From Flagellimonas marinaquae (GTDB lineage: Bacteria > Bacteroidota > Bacteroidia > Flavobacteriales > Flavobacteriaceae): a stretch of 64,000 bases of DNA. Position 1 is the stretch's first letter; every line of letters begins with the position of its first letter. The notes under the pieces are model-generated. The model was not told the DNA's origin and searched no databases. It worked only from the letters and a program-made list of their open reading frames with translations. Where the stretch lies: positions 1,589,501 to 1,653,500 of the forward strand of contig NZ_CP092415.1 of the NCBI RefSeq assembly GCF_023716465.1. Direction: 5' to 3'. The position numbers and the translations under genes were made by a program. Below, piece by piece: positions 53,065 through 62,126 of the stretch.

Positions 53065-55389
53065 ATGGCAAAAAAGCGTCAAAAAAAACAGCAACAAAAT
53101 TTTCGACCTTTTATTAAGTGGTTTTGGATTGTATTCGCAATAGGAATACTTTCCGTTGTTCTTATTTTTCAATTGGCCTCTTGGGGCGCGTTTGGCGAAA
53201 TGCCCACTTTTGAACGATTGGAAAACCCCGAGACCAATCTGGCCACGGAATTCATTTCAGCGGATGGCGAAACCTTGGGTAAGCTCTATTTGGATGACAA
53301 CCGTACATGGGTGGATTATGAGACCTTGCCTCAAAATATTGTGGACGCATTAGTTGCAACAGAGGATGCCAGGTATTATGATCATTCAGGAATCGATGCC
53401 AGGGGATTTGCCAGAGCATTGGCCTATCTGGGATCCAAAGGAGGTGCAAGTACCATTTCTCAACAATTGGCACGTCAGCTTTTTGTGGGGGTAAGATCCA
53501 GAAACCTTTTCGAAGCCGTTACCCAAAAAATAAAGGAGTGGGTCATAGCCACCCGTCTGGAAAGGAACTATACCAAAGAGGAGATCATAGCCATGTACTT
53601 GAACATTTATGATTTTAACTACAATGCCGATGGTATCCGTTCCGCGGCCAGAATCTATTTTGGAAAAGAACCAACAGAGCTAAAAACAGAAGAATCTGCC
53701 GTTTTGGTAGGAATGCTCAAAAATTCATCGCTATACAATCCCATACGAAGAGAAGAATTGGTGTTCAACCGAAGAAACACCGTGTTGGGCCAAATGGCAA
53801 AATATGGATACATCTCGGAAAAGGAGAAAGACTCACTCCAAAGCTTGGAGATGAAAATCAATTTTAACCCAGAATCACACAGGGAAGGTTTGGCCACCTA
53901 TTTTAGAATGTACATGCAACGCTGGTTGAACCGATGGGTAGAGGACAACCCAAAGCCCGATGGTGAAAAGTATAATATCTATTTGGATGGGTTAAAAGTT
54001 TACACGACCGTAGATTCCAGAATGCAAAAAAATGCAGAAGAAGCGGTACAGGAACACATGAAAAACCTTCAGGCCGAGTTCTTTAACCAAAATACGCCCG
54101 AGCGCAACCCTACTACACCATTTTTGGACATCAGTAAAGGCGCTGTGGACACCATAATGCGAAACGCCATGAAACGCTCTGCAAGGTGGCGTCATCTAAA
54201 ACGCGAGGGACTGTCGGATAAAGATATTGAAGCCACTTTCCACAAAAAGGCGGAAATGACCGTGTTTGATTGGAACAGTGATTCCTACGAGAAGGATACC
54301 ATAATGACCCCACTGGACTCAATCAGGTACTATAAAACCTTTTTGCGAACCGCGATGATGTCCATGGAGCCACAAACTGGTCATGTAAAAGCATGGGTCG
54401 GAGGAATAGATTACAAGCATTTCCAATATGATAATGTGATACAGGGAGCAAGGCAAGCAGGTTCTTTGTTCAAGCCTTTCGTGTATGCAGCGGCCATTGA
54501 TCAGTTGCGTTATTCGCCTTGCTATACCTTGCCGGACAATCAGTATAGTATTGAGCCAGGAAAACATGGAAACATGGAAGCCTGGACCCCAAAAAATGCC
54601 GATGGCAAATACTCTGGGGAAGATATGACCCTAAAGAACGCTCTGGCGAACTCGGTAAACACAATAACAGCTCAACTTATAGATAGAGTGGGCCCGGGTG
54701 CGGTGGTTTCAATTGCGAAAAGCATGGGGATTACCAAAGAAATTCCCGAAGTGCCTTCCATTGCGCTGGGAACACCGGATGTATCCGTTTATGAAATGGT
54801 AGGGGCCTTTGGAACATTTGCCAATCAAGGTGTGTACGTTAAGCCCGTAATGGTTACCCGTATAGAAGATAGGAATGGAACCGTGCTTTATGAATATACA
54901 CCAGAAACTAAGGATGTGCTGAGCAAAGATGTGGCCTATGCAGTAGTTAACCTATTGCAAGGCGTTACCGAAGCCGGATCGGGCGGAAGGCTTAGACATA
55001 CATATGGAGTAAATAATACAGTTTACAAAGAAGTTGTAACGGGTTATCCATACAAGCTGTATAATCCCATAGCTGGTAAAACAGGGACCACACAGAACCA
55101 AAGTGATGGTTGGTTTATGGGAATGGTACCCAACTTGGTGACCGGTGTTTGGGTAGGCGGAGAGGAAAGATCTATCCATTTCAATCGTTTGGCTTACGGT
55201 CAGGGTGCTGCGATGGCATTGCCTATTTGGGCCTTGTACATGAAAAAGAATTATGCCAACGAAGAACTGGGAGTGTCGCAAGATGCATTTGAAGAGCCGG
55301 AGGACTTATCCATAAATGTGGATTGTTCCAAGCAAAAAGAAGAGGAAGATATTGATACTGACGACGATTTGGACGATTTGGACTTCTAA
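53065..55389 (+). CDS. Class A penicillin-binding protein (transglycosylase/transpeptidase)
   Basis: A 774-residue PBP1A-type enzyme. A Lys/Gln-rich cytoplasmic start precedes one membrane helix (WIVFAIGILSVVLIFQLA). The glycosyltransferase domain has the catalytic Glu100 in ATEDARYYDH and GGASTISQQLARQLF. The transpeptidase domain has Ser467-x-x-Lys470 in GSLFKPF, SVN in NSVNT, and KTGT starting at Lys672. A poly-Asp tail (DIDTDDDLDDLDF) closes the protein. It polymerises and cross-links peptidoglycan. The gene is in one unit with the PSP1 gene and gldH and ends at a strong terminator. Confidence 0.95.
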   Translation: MAKKRQKKQQQNFRPFIKWFWIVFAIGILSVVLIFQLASWGAFGEMPTFERLENPETNLATEFISADGETLGKLYLDDNRTWVDYETLPQNIVDALVATEDARYYDHSGIDARGFARALAYLGSKGGASTISQQLARQLFVGVRSRNLFEAVTQKIKEWVIATRLERNYTKEEIIAMYLNIYDFNYNADGIRSAARIYFGKEPTELKTEESAVLVGMLKNSSLYNPIRREELVFNRRNTVLGQMAKYGYISEKEKDSLQSLEMKINFNPESHREGLATYFRMYMQRWLNRWVEDNPKPDGEKYNIYLDGLKVYTTVDSRMQKNAEEAVQEHMKNLQAEFFNQNTPERNPTTPFLDISKGAVDTIMRNAMKRSARWRHLKREGLSDKDIEATFHKKAEMTVFDWNSDSYEKDTIMTPLDSIRYYKTFLRTAMMSMEPQTGHVKAWVGGIDYKHFQYDNVIQGARQAGSLFKPFVYAAAIDQLRYSPCYTLPDNQYSIEPGKHGNMEAWTPKNADGKYSGEDMTLKNALANSVNTITAQLIDRVGPGAVVSIAKSMGITKEIPEVPSIALGTPDVSVYEMVGAFGTFANQGVYVKPVMVTRIEDRNGTVLYEYTPETKDVLSKDVAYAVVNLLQGVTEAGSGGRLRHTYGVNNTVYKEVVTGYPYKLYNPIAGKTGTTQNQSDGWFMGMVPNLVTGVWVGGEERSIHFNRLAYGQGAAMALPIWALYMKKNYANEELGVSQDAFEEPEDLSINVDCSKQKEEEDIDTDDDLDDLDF

Positions 55390-55410
55390 CTGGAAATAAT
55401 TTAAAAGAAA

Positions 55411-55447
55411 GCCCCAAGCATATCATAATTTGCTTGGGGCTTTTTTA
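55411..55447 (+). terminator. Terminator after the PBP gene
   Basis: GCCCCAAGCA (55411-55420) pairs with TGCTTGGGGC (55431-55440) around a 10-base loop, followed by TTTTTT. It ends the PSP1-gldH-PBP operon. Confidence 0.9.
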
Positions 55448-55486
55448 TTTAAATCGTAATTTCAGGCAATCATAAATACGAAATGC

Positions 55487-56188
55487 ATGATCAATAAAAC
55501 AGTTGCGAATGTTGCCGAAGCTTTACATGGTGTTAAGGACGGTATGACATTTATGTTGGGCGGATTTGGCCTATGTGGCATTCCGGAAAATGCAATTGGC
55601 GAACTGGTACGTTTGGGCATTAAGGACATTACCTGTATCTCGAACAATGCTGGTGTAGATGACTTTGGGCTTGGCCTGTTGTTGCAAAAACATCAAATTA
55701 AAAAAATGATATCTTCCTATGTAGGAGAGAATGATGAGTTCGAGCGTCAAATGCTCAGTGGAGAGCTCGAAGTGGAATTGACACCACAGGGCACCCTGGC
55801 AGAAAAATGTCGGGCAGCCCAAGCCGGATTCCCTGCGTTCTATACTCCGGCAGGTTATGGTACCGAAGTTGCCGAAGGAAAGGAAACTAGGGAGTTCGAT
55901 GGCAAAATGTATGTGCTGGAACCCGCCTTTAAGGCCGATTTTTCATTTGTGAAAGCTTGGAAAGGCGATGAGGCGGGAAACCTTATATTCAAAGGAACCG
56001 CAAGAAATTTTAATCCATGCATGTGTGGAGCTGCGACCATTACCGTCGCAGAAGTGGAGGAGCTGCTTCCTGCAGGAAGCTTGGACCCTAATCAAATCCA
56101 CATTCCGGGAATATTTGTACAACGAATCTTCCAAGGTGAAAAATTTGAAAAACGAATTGAACAAAGAACCGTAAGACAGAAAGCATAG
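55487..56188 (+). CDS. scoA: 3-oxoacid CoA-transferase subunit A
   Basis: A 233-residue class I CoA-transferase subunit A. The pattern [35 protein letters not shown] and [28 protein letters not shown] fits succinyl-CoA:3-oxoacid (acetoacetate) CoA-transferase. It transfers CoA between succinyl-CoA and acetoacetate. Subunit B follows after 2 bp. Confidence 0.92.
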   Translation: MINKTVANVAEALHGVKDGMTFMLGGFGLCGIPENAIGELVRLGIKDITCISNNAGVDDFGLGLLLQKHQIKKMISSYVGENDEFERQMLSGELEVELTPQGTLAEKCRAAQAGFPAFYTPAGYGTEVAEGKETREFDGKMYVLEPAFKADFSFVKAWKGDEAGNLIFKGTARNFNPCMCGAATITVAEVEELLPAGSLDPNQIHIPGIFVQRIFQGEKFEKRIEQRTVRQKA

Positions 56189-56190
56189 TT

Positions 56191-56844
56191 ATGTTGGAAA
56201 AGAATGGAATTGCAAAACGCATCGCAAAAGAGGTCAAAGACGGGTATTATGTGAATCTAGGGATTGGAATCCCAACCCTGGTGGCCAATTTTGTACGCGA
56301 TGATATCAGTGTAGAGTTTCAAAGTGAGAACGGTGTACTCGGTATGGGGCCTTTTCCTTTTGAAGGAGAGGAAGATGCCGATATCATTAATGCAGGAAAA
56401 CAGACCATTACCACATTGCCCGGAGCTTCATTTTTTGATTCTGCACTTAGTTTTGGAATGATCCGTGGACAACATGTACACCTCACCATTCTTGGAGCTA
56501 TGGAAGTGGCCGAAAACGGGGATATTGCCAATTGGAAAATTCCCGGTAAAATGGTCAAGGGAATGGGAGGCGCCATGGATTTGGTGGCATCGGCGGAAAA
56601 TATCATCGTAGCTATGATGCATACCAACAGAGCAGGGGAATCAAAACTGTTAAAACGCTGCACACTGCCGTTGACAGGTGTAGGATGCGTAAAAAAAATA
56701 GTGACCAACCTTGCGGTGCTCGAGGTGACGCCAAAAGGGTTCAAATTATTGGAGAGGGCTCCCGGTGTTTCGGTGGAAGAAATCAAGAAAGCTACTGAGG
56801 GAGAGTTGATTGTGGAAGGAGATATTCCCGAAATGAATATTTGA
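56191..56844 (+). CDS. scoB: 3-oxoacid CoA-transferase subunit B
   Basis: A 217-residue class I CoA-transferase subunit B. The catalytic Glu46 is in FQSENGVLGMG, and VNLGIGIPTLVAN and GKMVKGMGGAMDLV are family motifs. It pairs with subunit A to make or use acetoacetyl-CoA, linked with ketone or branched amino acid breakdown. The gene ends at the start of a roughly 300-bp gap that holds a tiny transcription unit. Confidence 0.93.
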   Translation: MLEKNGIAKRIAKEVKDGYYVNLGIGIPTLVANFVRDDISVEFQSENGVLGMGPFPFEGEEDADIINAGKQTITTLPGASFFDSALSFGMIRGQHVHLTILGAMEVAENGDIANWKIPGKMVKGMGGAMDLVASAENIIVAMMHTNRAGESKLLKRCTLPLTGVGCVKKIVTNLAVLEVTPKGFKLLERAPGVSVEEIKKATEGELIVEGDIPEMNI

Positions 56845-56919
56845 ATCGAATCAATCGCAATTTTACAACAAAAAAAAGAGATTACACAACAATAGTTTTT
56901 ACAGGCAGTTCATCGATTA

Positions 56920-56927
56920 TATATTTG
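56920..56927 (+). promoter_or_regulatory. -7 element TATATTTG of the 34-codon unit
   Basis: TATATTTG is a perfect TAnnTTTG. A T-rich -33-like GTTTTT (56895-56900) lies about 19 bp upstream. It would start a transcript about 45 bp before the small ORF at 56977. Confidence 0.5.
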
Positions 56928-56976
56928 GTTATATCGAAATTTTTACCCAAATTAACACCGTTAAAACCTATTAACC

Positions 56977-57081
56977 ATGGCACTAAAATCAAACACCACG
57001 ATGAACGAGAACGTACAAGTTTACAGAAACGATTTTTTTACAGGTTTTATGTTATTGATCAAGAAGCTTTTTATGCTATAG
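56977..57081 (+). CDS. 34-residue small protein, unknown
   Basis: ATG (56977) to TAG, coding for MALKSNTTMNENVQVYRNDF followed by a hydrophobic, basic end (residues 21-34, with LLIKKLFML). It is flanked by its own promoter-like TATATTTG (56920) and an intrinsic terminator (57110-57138), which supports a real, separately transcribed unit. A hydrophobic helix at the C terminus suggests membrane attachment. It resembles nothing that I recognise. An alternative is that the RNA itself matters and the ORF is accidental. An overlapping 86-codon frame without its own start context is rejected. Confidence 0.45.
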   Translation: MALKSNTTMNENVQVYRNDFFTGFMLLIKKLFML

Positions 57082-57109
57082 GTCAGTATTCATCCCCCTG
57101 AAAAAATTG

Positions 57110-57138
57110 GAGCCAACATCGTGTTAGGCTCTTTTTTT
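57110..57138 (+). terminator. Terminator of the small unit
   Basis: GAGCCAACA (57110-57118) pairs with TGTT-A-GGCTC (57122-57131, one bulged A) around TCG and is followed by seven T. It separates the small ORF from the GNAT gene. Confidence 0.8.
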
Positions 57139-57167
57139 ATGGTATTTTGAGATGTAATTTAGATGGA

Positions 57168-57686
57168 ATGGCACTTTATTTTCGACAATGTGATAGTACG
57201 GACCTAGACTCTCTGGTACAACTTTCCAAAATCACATTTTCAGATGCTTTTGAAAAGGACAATGATCCACATGACTTTCGTACCTATCTTCAAAAGGCAT
57301 TTGGATCCAAACAATTGGCCAAAGAACTTTCCAATAAAAACACATTTTTTTATTTTGTATACGATGGCCAAGAATTGGTAGGATACTTTAAACTAAATGT
57401 TGAATCTGCCCAATCGGATGTACAAGACCCCAAAGCTCTCGAGATTGAACGTATTTATGTGCTCAATGAACATCAAGGCAAAAAGATTGGCTCACGGATG
57501 CTTAAACGAATTGCCGAAAAGGCCAAAGAAATGCACAAGCAATATATTTGGCTGGGTGTCTGGGAGCATAACCCAAAGGCCATACGTTTTTATCAGAACC
57601 ATGGATTTGTAAAGTTCGGAGAACACCCATACTTTATAGGAACAGATGAACAAACCGATTGGTTGTTGCGATTAGAGATTCAATAA
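57168..57686 (+). CDS. GNAT family N-acetyltransferase
   Basis: A 172-residue GNAT protein. The acetyl-CoA loop is in LNEHQGKKIGSRMLKRIAEKAKEM and the C-terminal YIWLGVWEHNPKAIRFYQNHGFVKFGEH is the standard motif B region. The ATG at 57168 (MALYFRQCDSTD) is chosen; the earlier in-frame TTG lies in a TATTTTG promoter-like string. The acceptor is unknown. The gene converges on a small unknown gene with a 15-bp overlap. Confidence 0.88.
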   Translation: MALYFRQCDSTDLDSLVQLSKITFSDAFEKDNDPHDFRTYLQKAFGSKQLAKELSNKNTFFYFVYDGQELVGYFKLNVESAQSDVQDPKALEIERIYVLNEHQGKKIGSRMLKRIAEKAKEMHKQYIWLGVWEHNPKAIRFYQNHGFVKFGEHPYFIGTDEQTDWLLRLEIQ

Positions 57687-57992
57687 ATCTCCCAGAAACA
57701 GAATATCCCCCTCTGCTTGTAACTTGTACGCAAAAGAATTCTCGAAAGCAGCATGGATAAGCAACGAAATTGCATAAGCATTTAGTTTGGTTAAGCTATT
57801 GGTCCGGTAAACCACATCTCTAATGGTAGAAAAGCTAACATTGCTTTTAATGGCAATATTGGCAAAATCGTTTTTTGTGGTGTTTCGTCGAAGTACAATG
57901 GAAAGCCTTTCGTTAATAGGCTTTCCATAATCTTCATCTCTAAAAATCAGTTCGGTTTTTACAATGGGCCCAAGCCCTTTAATTGATCCCAT
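57672..57992 (-). CDS. Small hypothetical protein with HTH-like middle
   Basis: A 106-residue soluble protein. Residues 40-90 (NDFANIAIKSNVSFSTIRDVVYRTNSLTKLN) look like a helix-turn-helix with a candidate recognition helix FSTIRDVVYRTN. This would fit a small DNA-binding protein. It lies between the GNAT gene (convergent, 15-bp overlap) and the S24-type repressor gene (divergent). I do not recognise the family. Coding is supported by sensible composition; function is uncertain. Confidence 0.5.
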   Translation of the reverse strand: MGSIKGLGPIVKTELIFRDEDYGKPINERLSIVLRRNTTKNDFANIAIKSNVSFSTIRDVVYRTNSLTKLNAYAISLLIHAAFENSFAYKLQAEGDILFLGDLLNL

Positions 57993-58019
57993 ACATAAGT
58001 CGTGTTAAATAATAATATG

Positions 58020-58048
58020 TTGGGGTCGAAACCTATTTTCTATATTTG
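58020..58048 (+). promoter_or_regulatory. Promoter of the S24-type repressor gene
   Basis: TTG (58020-58022), 18-bp spacer, TATATTTG (58041-58048): a full -33/-7 match. The transcript would have a leader of about 75 bases that contains the palindrome at 58099-58121. Confidence 0.5.
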
Positions 58049-58098
58049 GCTTGTAACCCAATTACAGAAAACTAGATAAATTGCTGCGTTAAGTGCGT

Positions 58099-58121
58099 AT
58101 TGCGTAACAATATTACACAAT
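58099..58121. promoter_or_regulatory. Candidate operator of the S24-type repressor
   Basis: Two inverted half-sites ATTGCGTAA (58099-58107) and TTACACAAT (58113-58121) form a 23-bp imperfect palindrome of the ATTGyGTAA type. It lies 10 bp before the start codon of the repressor gene. Similar TGCGTTAA and TGCGTATT strings lie just upstream (58085, 58094). Autoregulation is the natural reading. Confidence 0.5.
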
Positions 58122-58131
58122 ATAGAAATAA

Positions 58132-58836
58132 ATGTATATAATTAAGCAGTTACGAAGAAAAAATAATATTAGCCAATCACAATTGGGGAAAGAAATTGGT
58201 GTAAGTCTGCGCACTATTCAGCTCTACGAACGCAAAGATGCGAATATCCCGATCAAAAATTTAACAAAGATTGCCGAGTATTTTGGGCTTACCATTGCAG
58301 AACTCTACATGCACGAAGTCAACGATATGGGCGAGGCGTACACCAAACGACAGCCGTTTACCAAGCACGGCAGCGTTTTCTACCCATTGGAGCACGGTAA
58401 ATATTTGGTAATGGCCCCTCTGGTATTGGTCGAGTGGCACAGAAAATATATCGAAAGTCTTCAGAGCACTAGTTTGACCAATCCGTTCCAAGGCGGTTTT
58501 GTAATTGATTTTTTAACCGACGAACCCCATCGAATTTTTGAAATTTCCGGGGATTCCATGAACGATGGTACGTCCAACTCAATTCCGAACAAGGCATACG
58601 TGCTAGGCTTGGAAGTAAAAAAGGAGTCGTTTACAAAAAGCCGTCCGACCTCTTGGAACCAATCATATGTATTGGTTTGTTCGGATAGAATTATCTGTAA
58701 ACAGCTTACAGGGTTTAATAAGATCAATAAATCGCTCCAGTGTCATAATTTGAACAAATCGCCCGAATTTAAGGACTTTGAATTGCCTTTGGATGATGTG
58801 TTACAGGTATTCAAAATCGTTAAGAAGCAGTTTTGA
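58132..58836 (+). CDS. XRE-family repressor with S24 (LexA/CI-type) domain
   Basis: A 234-residue regulator. The N-terminal XRE HTH (residues 3-60) reads ISQSQLGKEIGVSLRTIQLYERKD. The C-terminal domain has GDSM with Ser142 and IICKQL with Lys190, the Ser-Lys pair of S24 peptidase-type repressors. In the linker I find no Ala-Gly cleavage bond, so self-cleavage is uncertain. The gene ends inside the convergent Vsr gene by 17 bp. Such repressors often guard phage or conjugative elements, but no phage genes are present here. Confidence 0.82.
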   Translation: MYIIKQLRRKNNISQSQLGKEIGVSLRTIQLYERKDANIPIKNLTKIAEYFGLTIAELYMHEVNDMGEAYTKRQPFTKHGSVFYPLEHGKYLVMAPLVLVEWHRKYIESLQSTSLTNPFQGGFVIDFLTDEPHRIFEISGDSMNDGTSNSIPNKAYVLGLEVKKESFTKSRPTSWNQSYVLVCSDRIICKQLTGFNKINKSLQCHNLNKSPEFKDFELPLDDVLQVFKIVKKQF

Positions 58837-59299
58837 TACTTTTTAAATGGTCTAGGACTAGGCCAAGGCATTCATCCAAGTTTTTCTTAATCTCGCTTTC
58901 CCAAAACCGGAACACGGTATATCCTTTTTCCTTCAGGGCATGGTTCACCTCTTGATCACGTTGTATGTTCCGTTCAATTTTGGGAATCCAGAAATCTCGG
59001 TTGGTCTTGATTTTTTGCTTGCGTTCTTCCCAATTATAACCGTGCCAATATTCGCCATCAATAAATATAACGGTCTTGTACTTTTTAAGGGCTATATCGG
59101 GTTTTCCTATGAGCTTTTTGTAGTCGATACGGTATCGGTAGCCCGCTTGCCACAGAGCTCTTCTAAAGGCTAGTTCTGGCTTTGTGTTCTTGCCCCGGAT
59201 TTTCCCCATGATCTTGGAACGCTCAGGGGTGGTGTAAAAACCGGACTCCTCATTGAACCGAGGGACTTTTATGCGCTCTGTTGGGTATTCTTTGGGCAT
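58820..59299 (-). CDS. Very short patch repair (Vsr) endonuclease
   Basis: A 159-residue Vsr-family nuclease. I use the ATG at 59299 (MPKEYPTERIKVPRF). The conserved core is TTPERSKIMGKIRGKNTKPELAFR with Glu42, GKPDIAL with Asp68, and DGEYWHGYNW with Trp85/His86, followed by WESEIKKN. The Zn-binding Cys residues of E. coli Vsr are missing, as in many Vsr homologues. Vsr nicks T:G mismatches made by deamination of 5-methylcytosine, but no cytosine methyltransferase is in the window. It overlaps the repressor gene convergently by 17 bp. Confidence 0.82.
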   Translation of the reverse strand: MPKEYPTERIKVPRFNEESGFYTTPERSKIMGKIRGKNTKPELAFRRALWQAGYRYRIDYKKLIGKPDIALKKYKTVIFIDGEYWHGYNWEERKQKIKTNRDFWIPKIERNIQRDQEVNHALKEKGYTVFRFWESEIKKNLDECLGLVLDHLKSIKTAS

Positions 59300-59312
59300 A
59301 CTCCAAGATAAC

Positions 59313-59343
59313 AAAAAACCCAAACTCCTATTGGAATTTGGGT
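59313..59343 (-). terminator. Terminator of the sdhCAB operon
   Basis: On the minus strand, ACCCAAATTCC (59343-59333) pairs with GGAGTTTGGGT (59328-59318) around AATA with one mismatched pair, followed by a T-run to 59313. It lies 25 bp beyond the sdhB stop. Confidence 0.8.
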
Positions 59344-59367
59344 CTCGAGTATTAAAATGTATTGTGT

Positions 59368-60114
59368 TTATCCTTTTAACGAAGCGGATAAATACTCACG
59401 GTTCATACGTGCAATGTTCGTCAAGGAAATACCTTTAGGACATTCCACTTCGCATGCTCCTGTGTTGGTGCAGTTACCAAAGCCTTCCAGATCCATCTGG
59501 CGAACCATGTTCTGTACACGCTCCACGGCTTCCACTCTACCTTGTGGCAACAATGCAAATTGCGAAACCTTTGCAGATGTGAACAACATGGCGCTCGCAT
59601 TTTTACAAGCAGCAACACACGCTCCACAGCCAATACAGGTTGCAGCATCCATGGCTTCGTCCGCAGCATGTTTGTTAATAGGAATCGCATTGGCGTCTAT
59701 GGTGTTTCCAGAAGTATTAACGGAAATATACCCACCAGCTTGTTGAATACGGTCAAAGGCACTACGGTCCACGATCAAATCTTTGATCACGGGAAATGCC
59801 TTGGCACGAAACGGCTCAATAACAATGGTGTCACCATCGTTAAATTTACGCATGTGTAACTGGCAAGTGGTAATCAGTCTATCGGGACCATGGGGTTCGC
59901 CGTTAATTTGCAGGGAACATGTTCCACATATACCTTCCCTGCAATCGTGATCAAATTCAACAGGCTCCTCTCCTTTGGAGACCAGTTCTTCGTTCAAAAT
60001 ATCCAACATCTCCAAGAAAGACATATCACCTTCTACACCATCAAGGGTATAATCCACTATTTTTCCGGGGGTGGATGCGTCTTTTTGACGCCATATTTTT
60101 AGATATAATTTCAT
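59368..60114 (-). CDS. sdhB: Succinate dehydrogenase/fumarate reductase iron-sulfur subunit
   Basis: A 248-residue iron-sulfur subunit. The 2Fe-2S motif is [27 protein letters not shown]. The 4Fe-4S and 3Fe-4S Cys groups are [15 protein letters not shown] and [15 protein letters not shown]. It carries electrons from the flavin to the quinone site on the inner membrane. It is the last gene of sdhCAB, 6 bp after sdhA. Confidence 0.96.
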   Translation of the reverse strand: MKLYLKIWRQKDASTPGKIVDYTLDGVEGDMSFLEMLDILNEELVSKGEEPVEFDHDCREGICGTCSLQINGEPHGPDRLITTCQLHMRKFNDGDTIVIEPFRAKAFPVIKDLIVDRSAFDRIQQAGGYISVNTSGNTIDANAIPINKHAADEAMDAATCIGCGACVAACKNASAMLFTSAKVSQFALLPQGRVEAVERVQNMVRQMDLEGFGNCTNTGACEVECPKGISLTNIARMNREYLSASLKG

Positions 60115-60120
60115 AGTTTC

Positions 60121-62124
60121 TTATTTGTAGGATCTTGTCTTCAGTTCAATATTCTCGTATACCAAATCCTCTTTGTGCAATTTGGCGTCTTTGGGCTCGC
60201 CCACGTATTCCCAGGCGGCCACATACTTAAAGTTCTCATCGTCTCGGAGAGCCTCACCCTCTGGGGTCTGGTACTCTTCGCGGAAGTGACCTCCACAAGA
60301 CTCGTTTCGGTGCAAGGCGTCCTTTGCGAAAAGTTCGCCCAATTCCAAGAAATCGGCAACCCGTCCAGCTTTTTCTAGCTCCTGGTTTTTGGAATCCATG
60401 GTTCCGGTAACCTTCACGTTTTCCCAGAAATCTTTTCTAAGGGCGGAAATTTCCTCGATAGCTTCTTTCAATTCTTTTTCATTACGGGCCATGCCACATT
60501 TGTTCCACATGATCTTGCCCAGCTTTTTATGATAGTAGTCCACGGAATGGATTCCAGAACCGCCCATCAATTTTTCCATTCGGTCTCGTACTTGTTGCTC
60601 TGCCTCTTCGAACTCCTTGGAATCTGTTGGAATAGCTCCCGTTCTAATGTCGTCGGACAAATAATCCCCGATGGTATATGGCAGCACAAAGTAACCGTCG
60701 GCAAGACCTTGCATTAGGGCAGAGGCTCCCAAACGGTTGGCTCCGTGGTCACTAAAGTTGGCCTCTCCGGCGCAATAGCAACCGGGAATTGTGGTTTGTA
60801 AATTGTAATCCACCCAAAGACCTCCCATGGTATAGTGTACCGCTGGATAGATCATCATTGGGGTCTTATATGGATTCTGGTCCACAATTTTTTCATACAT
60901 CTGGAAAAGGTTACCGTATTTGGCCTCGACGACCTCTTCACCAAGTTTGGTGATTGTGGCCTTATCGGGATTCTTGATCCCAGAAGTCAGTGCCTTTTCT
61001 TTTCCATATCGTTCGATGGCCGCTGCAAAATCCAAGAATACGGCTTCACCGGTCTTATTTACACCGAAACCTGCATCGCAACGCTCTTTGGCCGCTCTGG
61101 ATGCCACATCCCTTGGAACCAGATTACCAAAGGCAGGGTATCTTCTTTCCAAATAATAATCGCGATCTTCTTCGGCCAGTTCGGTAGGCTTTAGCCTTCC
61201 TTCGCGAATGGCGATGGCATCCTCCTTTTTCTTAGGCACCCAAATACGCCCGTCATTTCTAAGTGACTCCGACATCAAGGTCAATTTGGATTGATGATCG
61301 CCAGAAACAGGAATACAAGTCGGGTGGATCTGGGTAAAACATGGATTGGCAAAGAATGCTCCTTTACGGTGTGCTCTCCAAGCGGCCATTACGTTACTTC
61401 CCATGGCATTGGTAGAAAGGAAGAAAACATTTCCGTATCCCCCGGTTGCCAGAACAACGGCATGTGCACTGTGCCTTTCAATTTCGCCAGAAACCAAATC
61501 CCGGGCAATGATTCCTCTTGCTTTTCCGTCCACCAATACCAAGTCCATCATTTCGTGACGGTTGTAGGCTTGGATCTTACCACGGTTTATCTGGCGGTTC
61601 ATTGCGGAATAAGCACCGAGCAATAATTGTTGTCCAGTTTGTCCTTTGGCGTAAAAAGTTCTGGATACCAATACTCCACCAAAAGAACGGTTGTCCAACA
61701 TTCCGCCGTACTCACGGGCAAAAGGAACCCCTTGTGCCACACATTGGTCTATAATGTTGCCGGATACTTCTGCCAATCGATAAACGTTGGCTTCGCGGGA
61801 ACGGTAGTCGCCACCTTTTATAGTGTCGTAAAAAAGACGATAATTGCTGTCACCATCTCCTTGATAATTTTTTGCCGCATTGATACCTCCTTGGGCAGCA
61901 ATAGAGTGTGCCCTTCGGGGTGAATCTTGGTAGCAGAATGTTTTTACATTGTAACCCAGCTCGGCCAAAGTTGCTGCTGCGGCACCACCGGCAAGTCCTG
62001 TTCCAACAACAATAACGTCGATGTTCCTTTTGTTGGCAGGGTTAACCAGGTTGATGTCGTTTTTATGCTTGGTCCATTTATCGGCCAATGGCCCAGATGG
62101 AATTTTAGAGTCCAATATGCCCAT
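60121..62124 (-). CDS. sdhA: Succinate dehydrogenase/fumarate reductase flavoprotein subunit
   Basis: A 667-residue flavoprotein of the long Bacteroidota type. FAD is bound at [19 protein letters not shown] near residues 41-59 and attached through a His in [15 protein letters not shown]. Substrate residues are in [31 protein letters not shown]. It oxidises succinate to fumarate. It is 2 bp from sdhC. Confidence 0.97.
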   Translation of the reverse strand: MGILDSKIPSGPLADKWTKHKNDINLVNPANKRNIDVIVVGTGLAGGAAAATLAELGYNVKTFCYQDSPRRAHSIAAQGGINAAKNYQGDGDSNYRLFYDTIKGGDYRSREANVYRLAEVSGNIIDQCVAQGVPFAREYGGMLDNRSFGGVLVSRTFYAKGQTGQQLLLGAYSAMNRQINRGKIQAYNRHEMMDLVLVDGKARGIIARDLVSGEIERHSAHAVVLATGGYGNVFFLSTNAMGSNVMAAWRAHRKGAFFANPCFTQIHPTCIPVSGDHQSKLTLMSESLRNDGRIWVPKKKEDAIAIREGRLKPTELAEEDRDYYLERRYPAFGNLVPRDVASRAAKERCDAGFGVNKTGEAVFLDFAAAIERYGKEKALTSGIKNPDKATITKLGEEVVEAKYGNLFQMYEKIVDQNPYKTPMMIYPAVHYTMGGLWVDYNLQTTIPGCYCAGEANFSDHGANRLGASALMQGLADGYFVLPYTIGDYLSDDIRTGAIPTDSKEFEEAEQQVRDRMEKLMGGSGIHSVDYYHKKLGKIMWNKCGMARNEKELKEAIEEISALRKDFWENVKVTGTMDSKNQELEKAGRVADFLELGELFAKDALHRNESCGGHFREEYQTPEGEALRDDENFKYVAAWEYVGEPKDAKLHKEDLVYENIELKTRSYK

Positions 62125-62126
62125 AC

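Noticed and set aside
56841..57101. 86-codon frame running through the gap after scoB
   Set aside because: It overlaps the scoB end, has poor composition and covers both the promoter-like element and the better supported 34-codon ORF in another frame.
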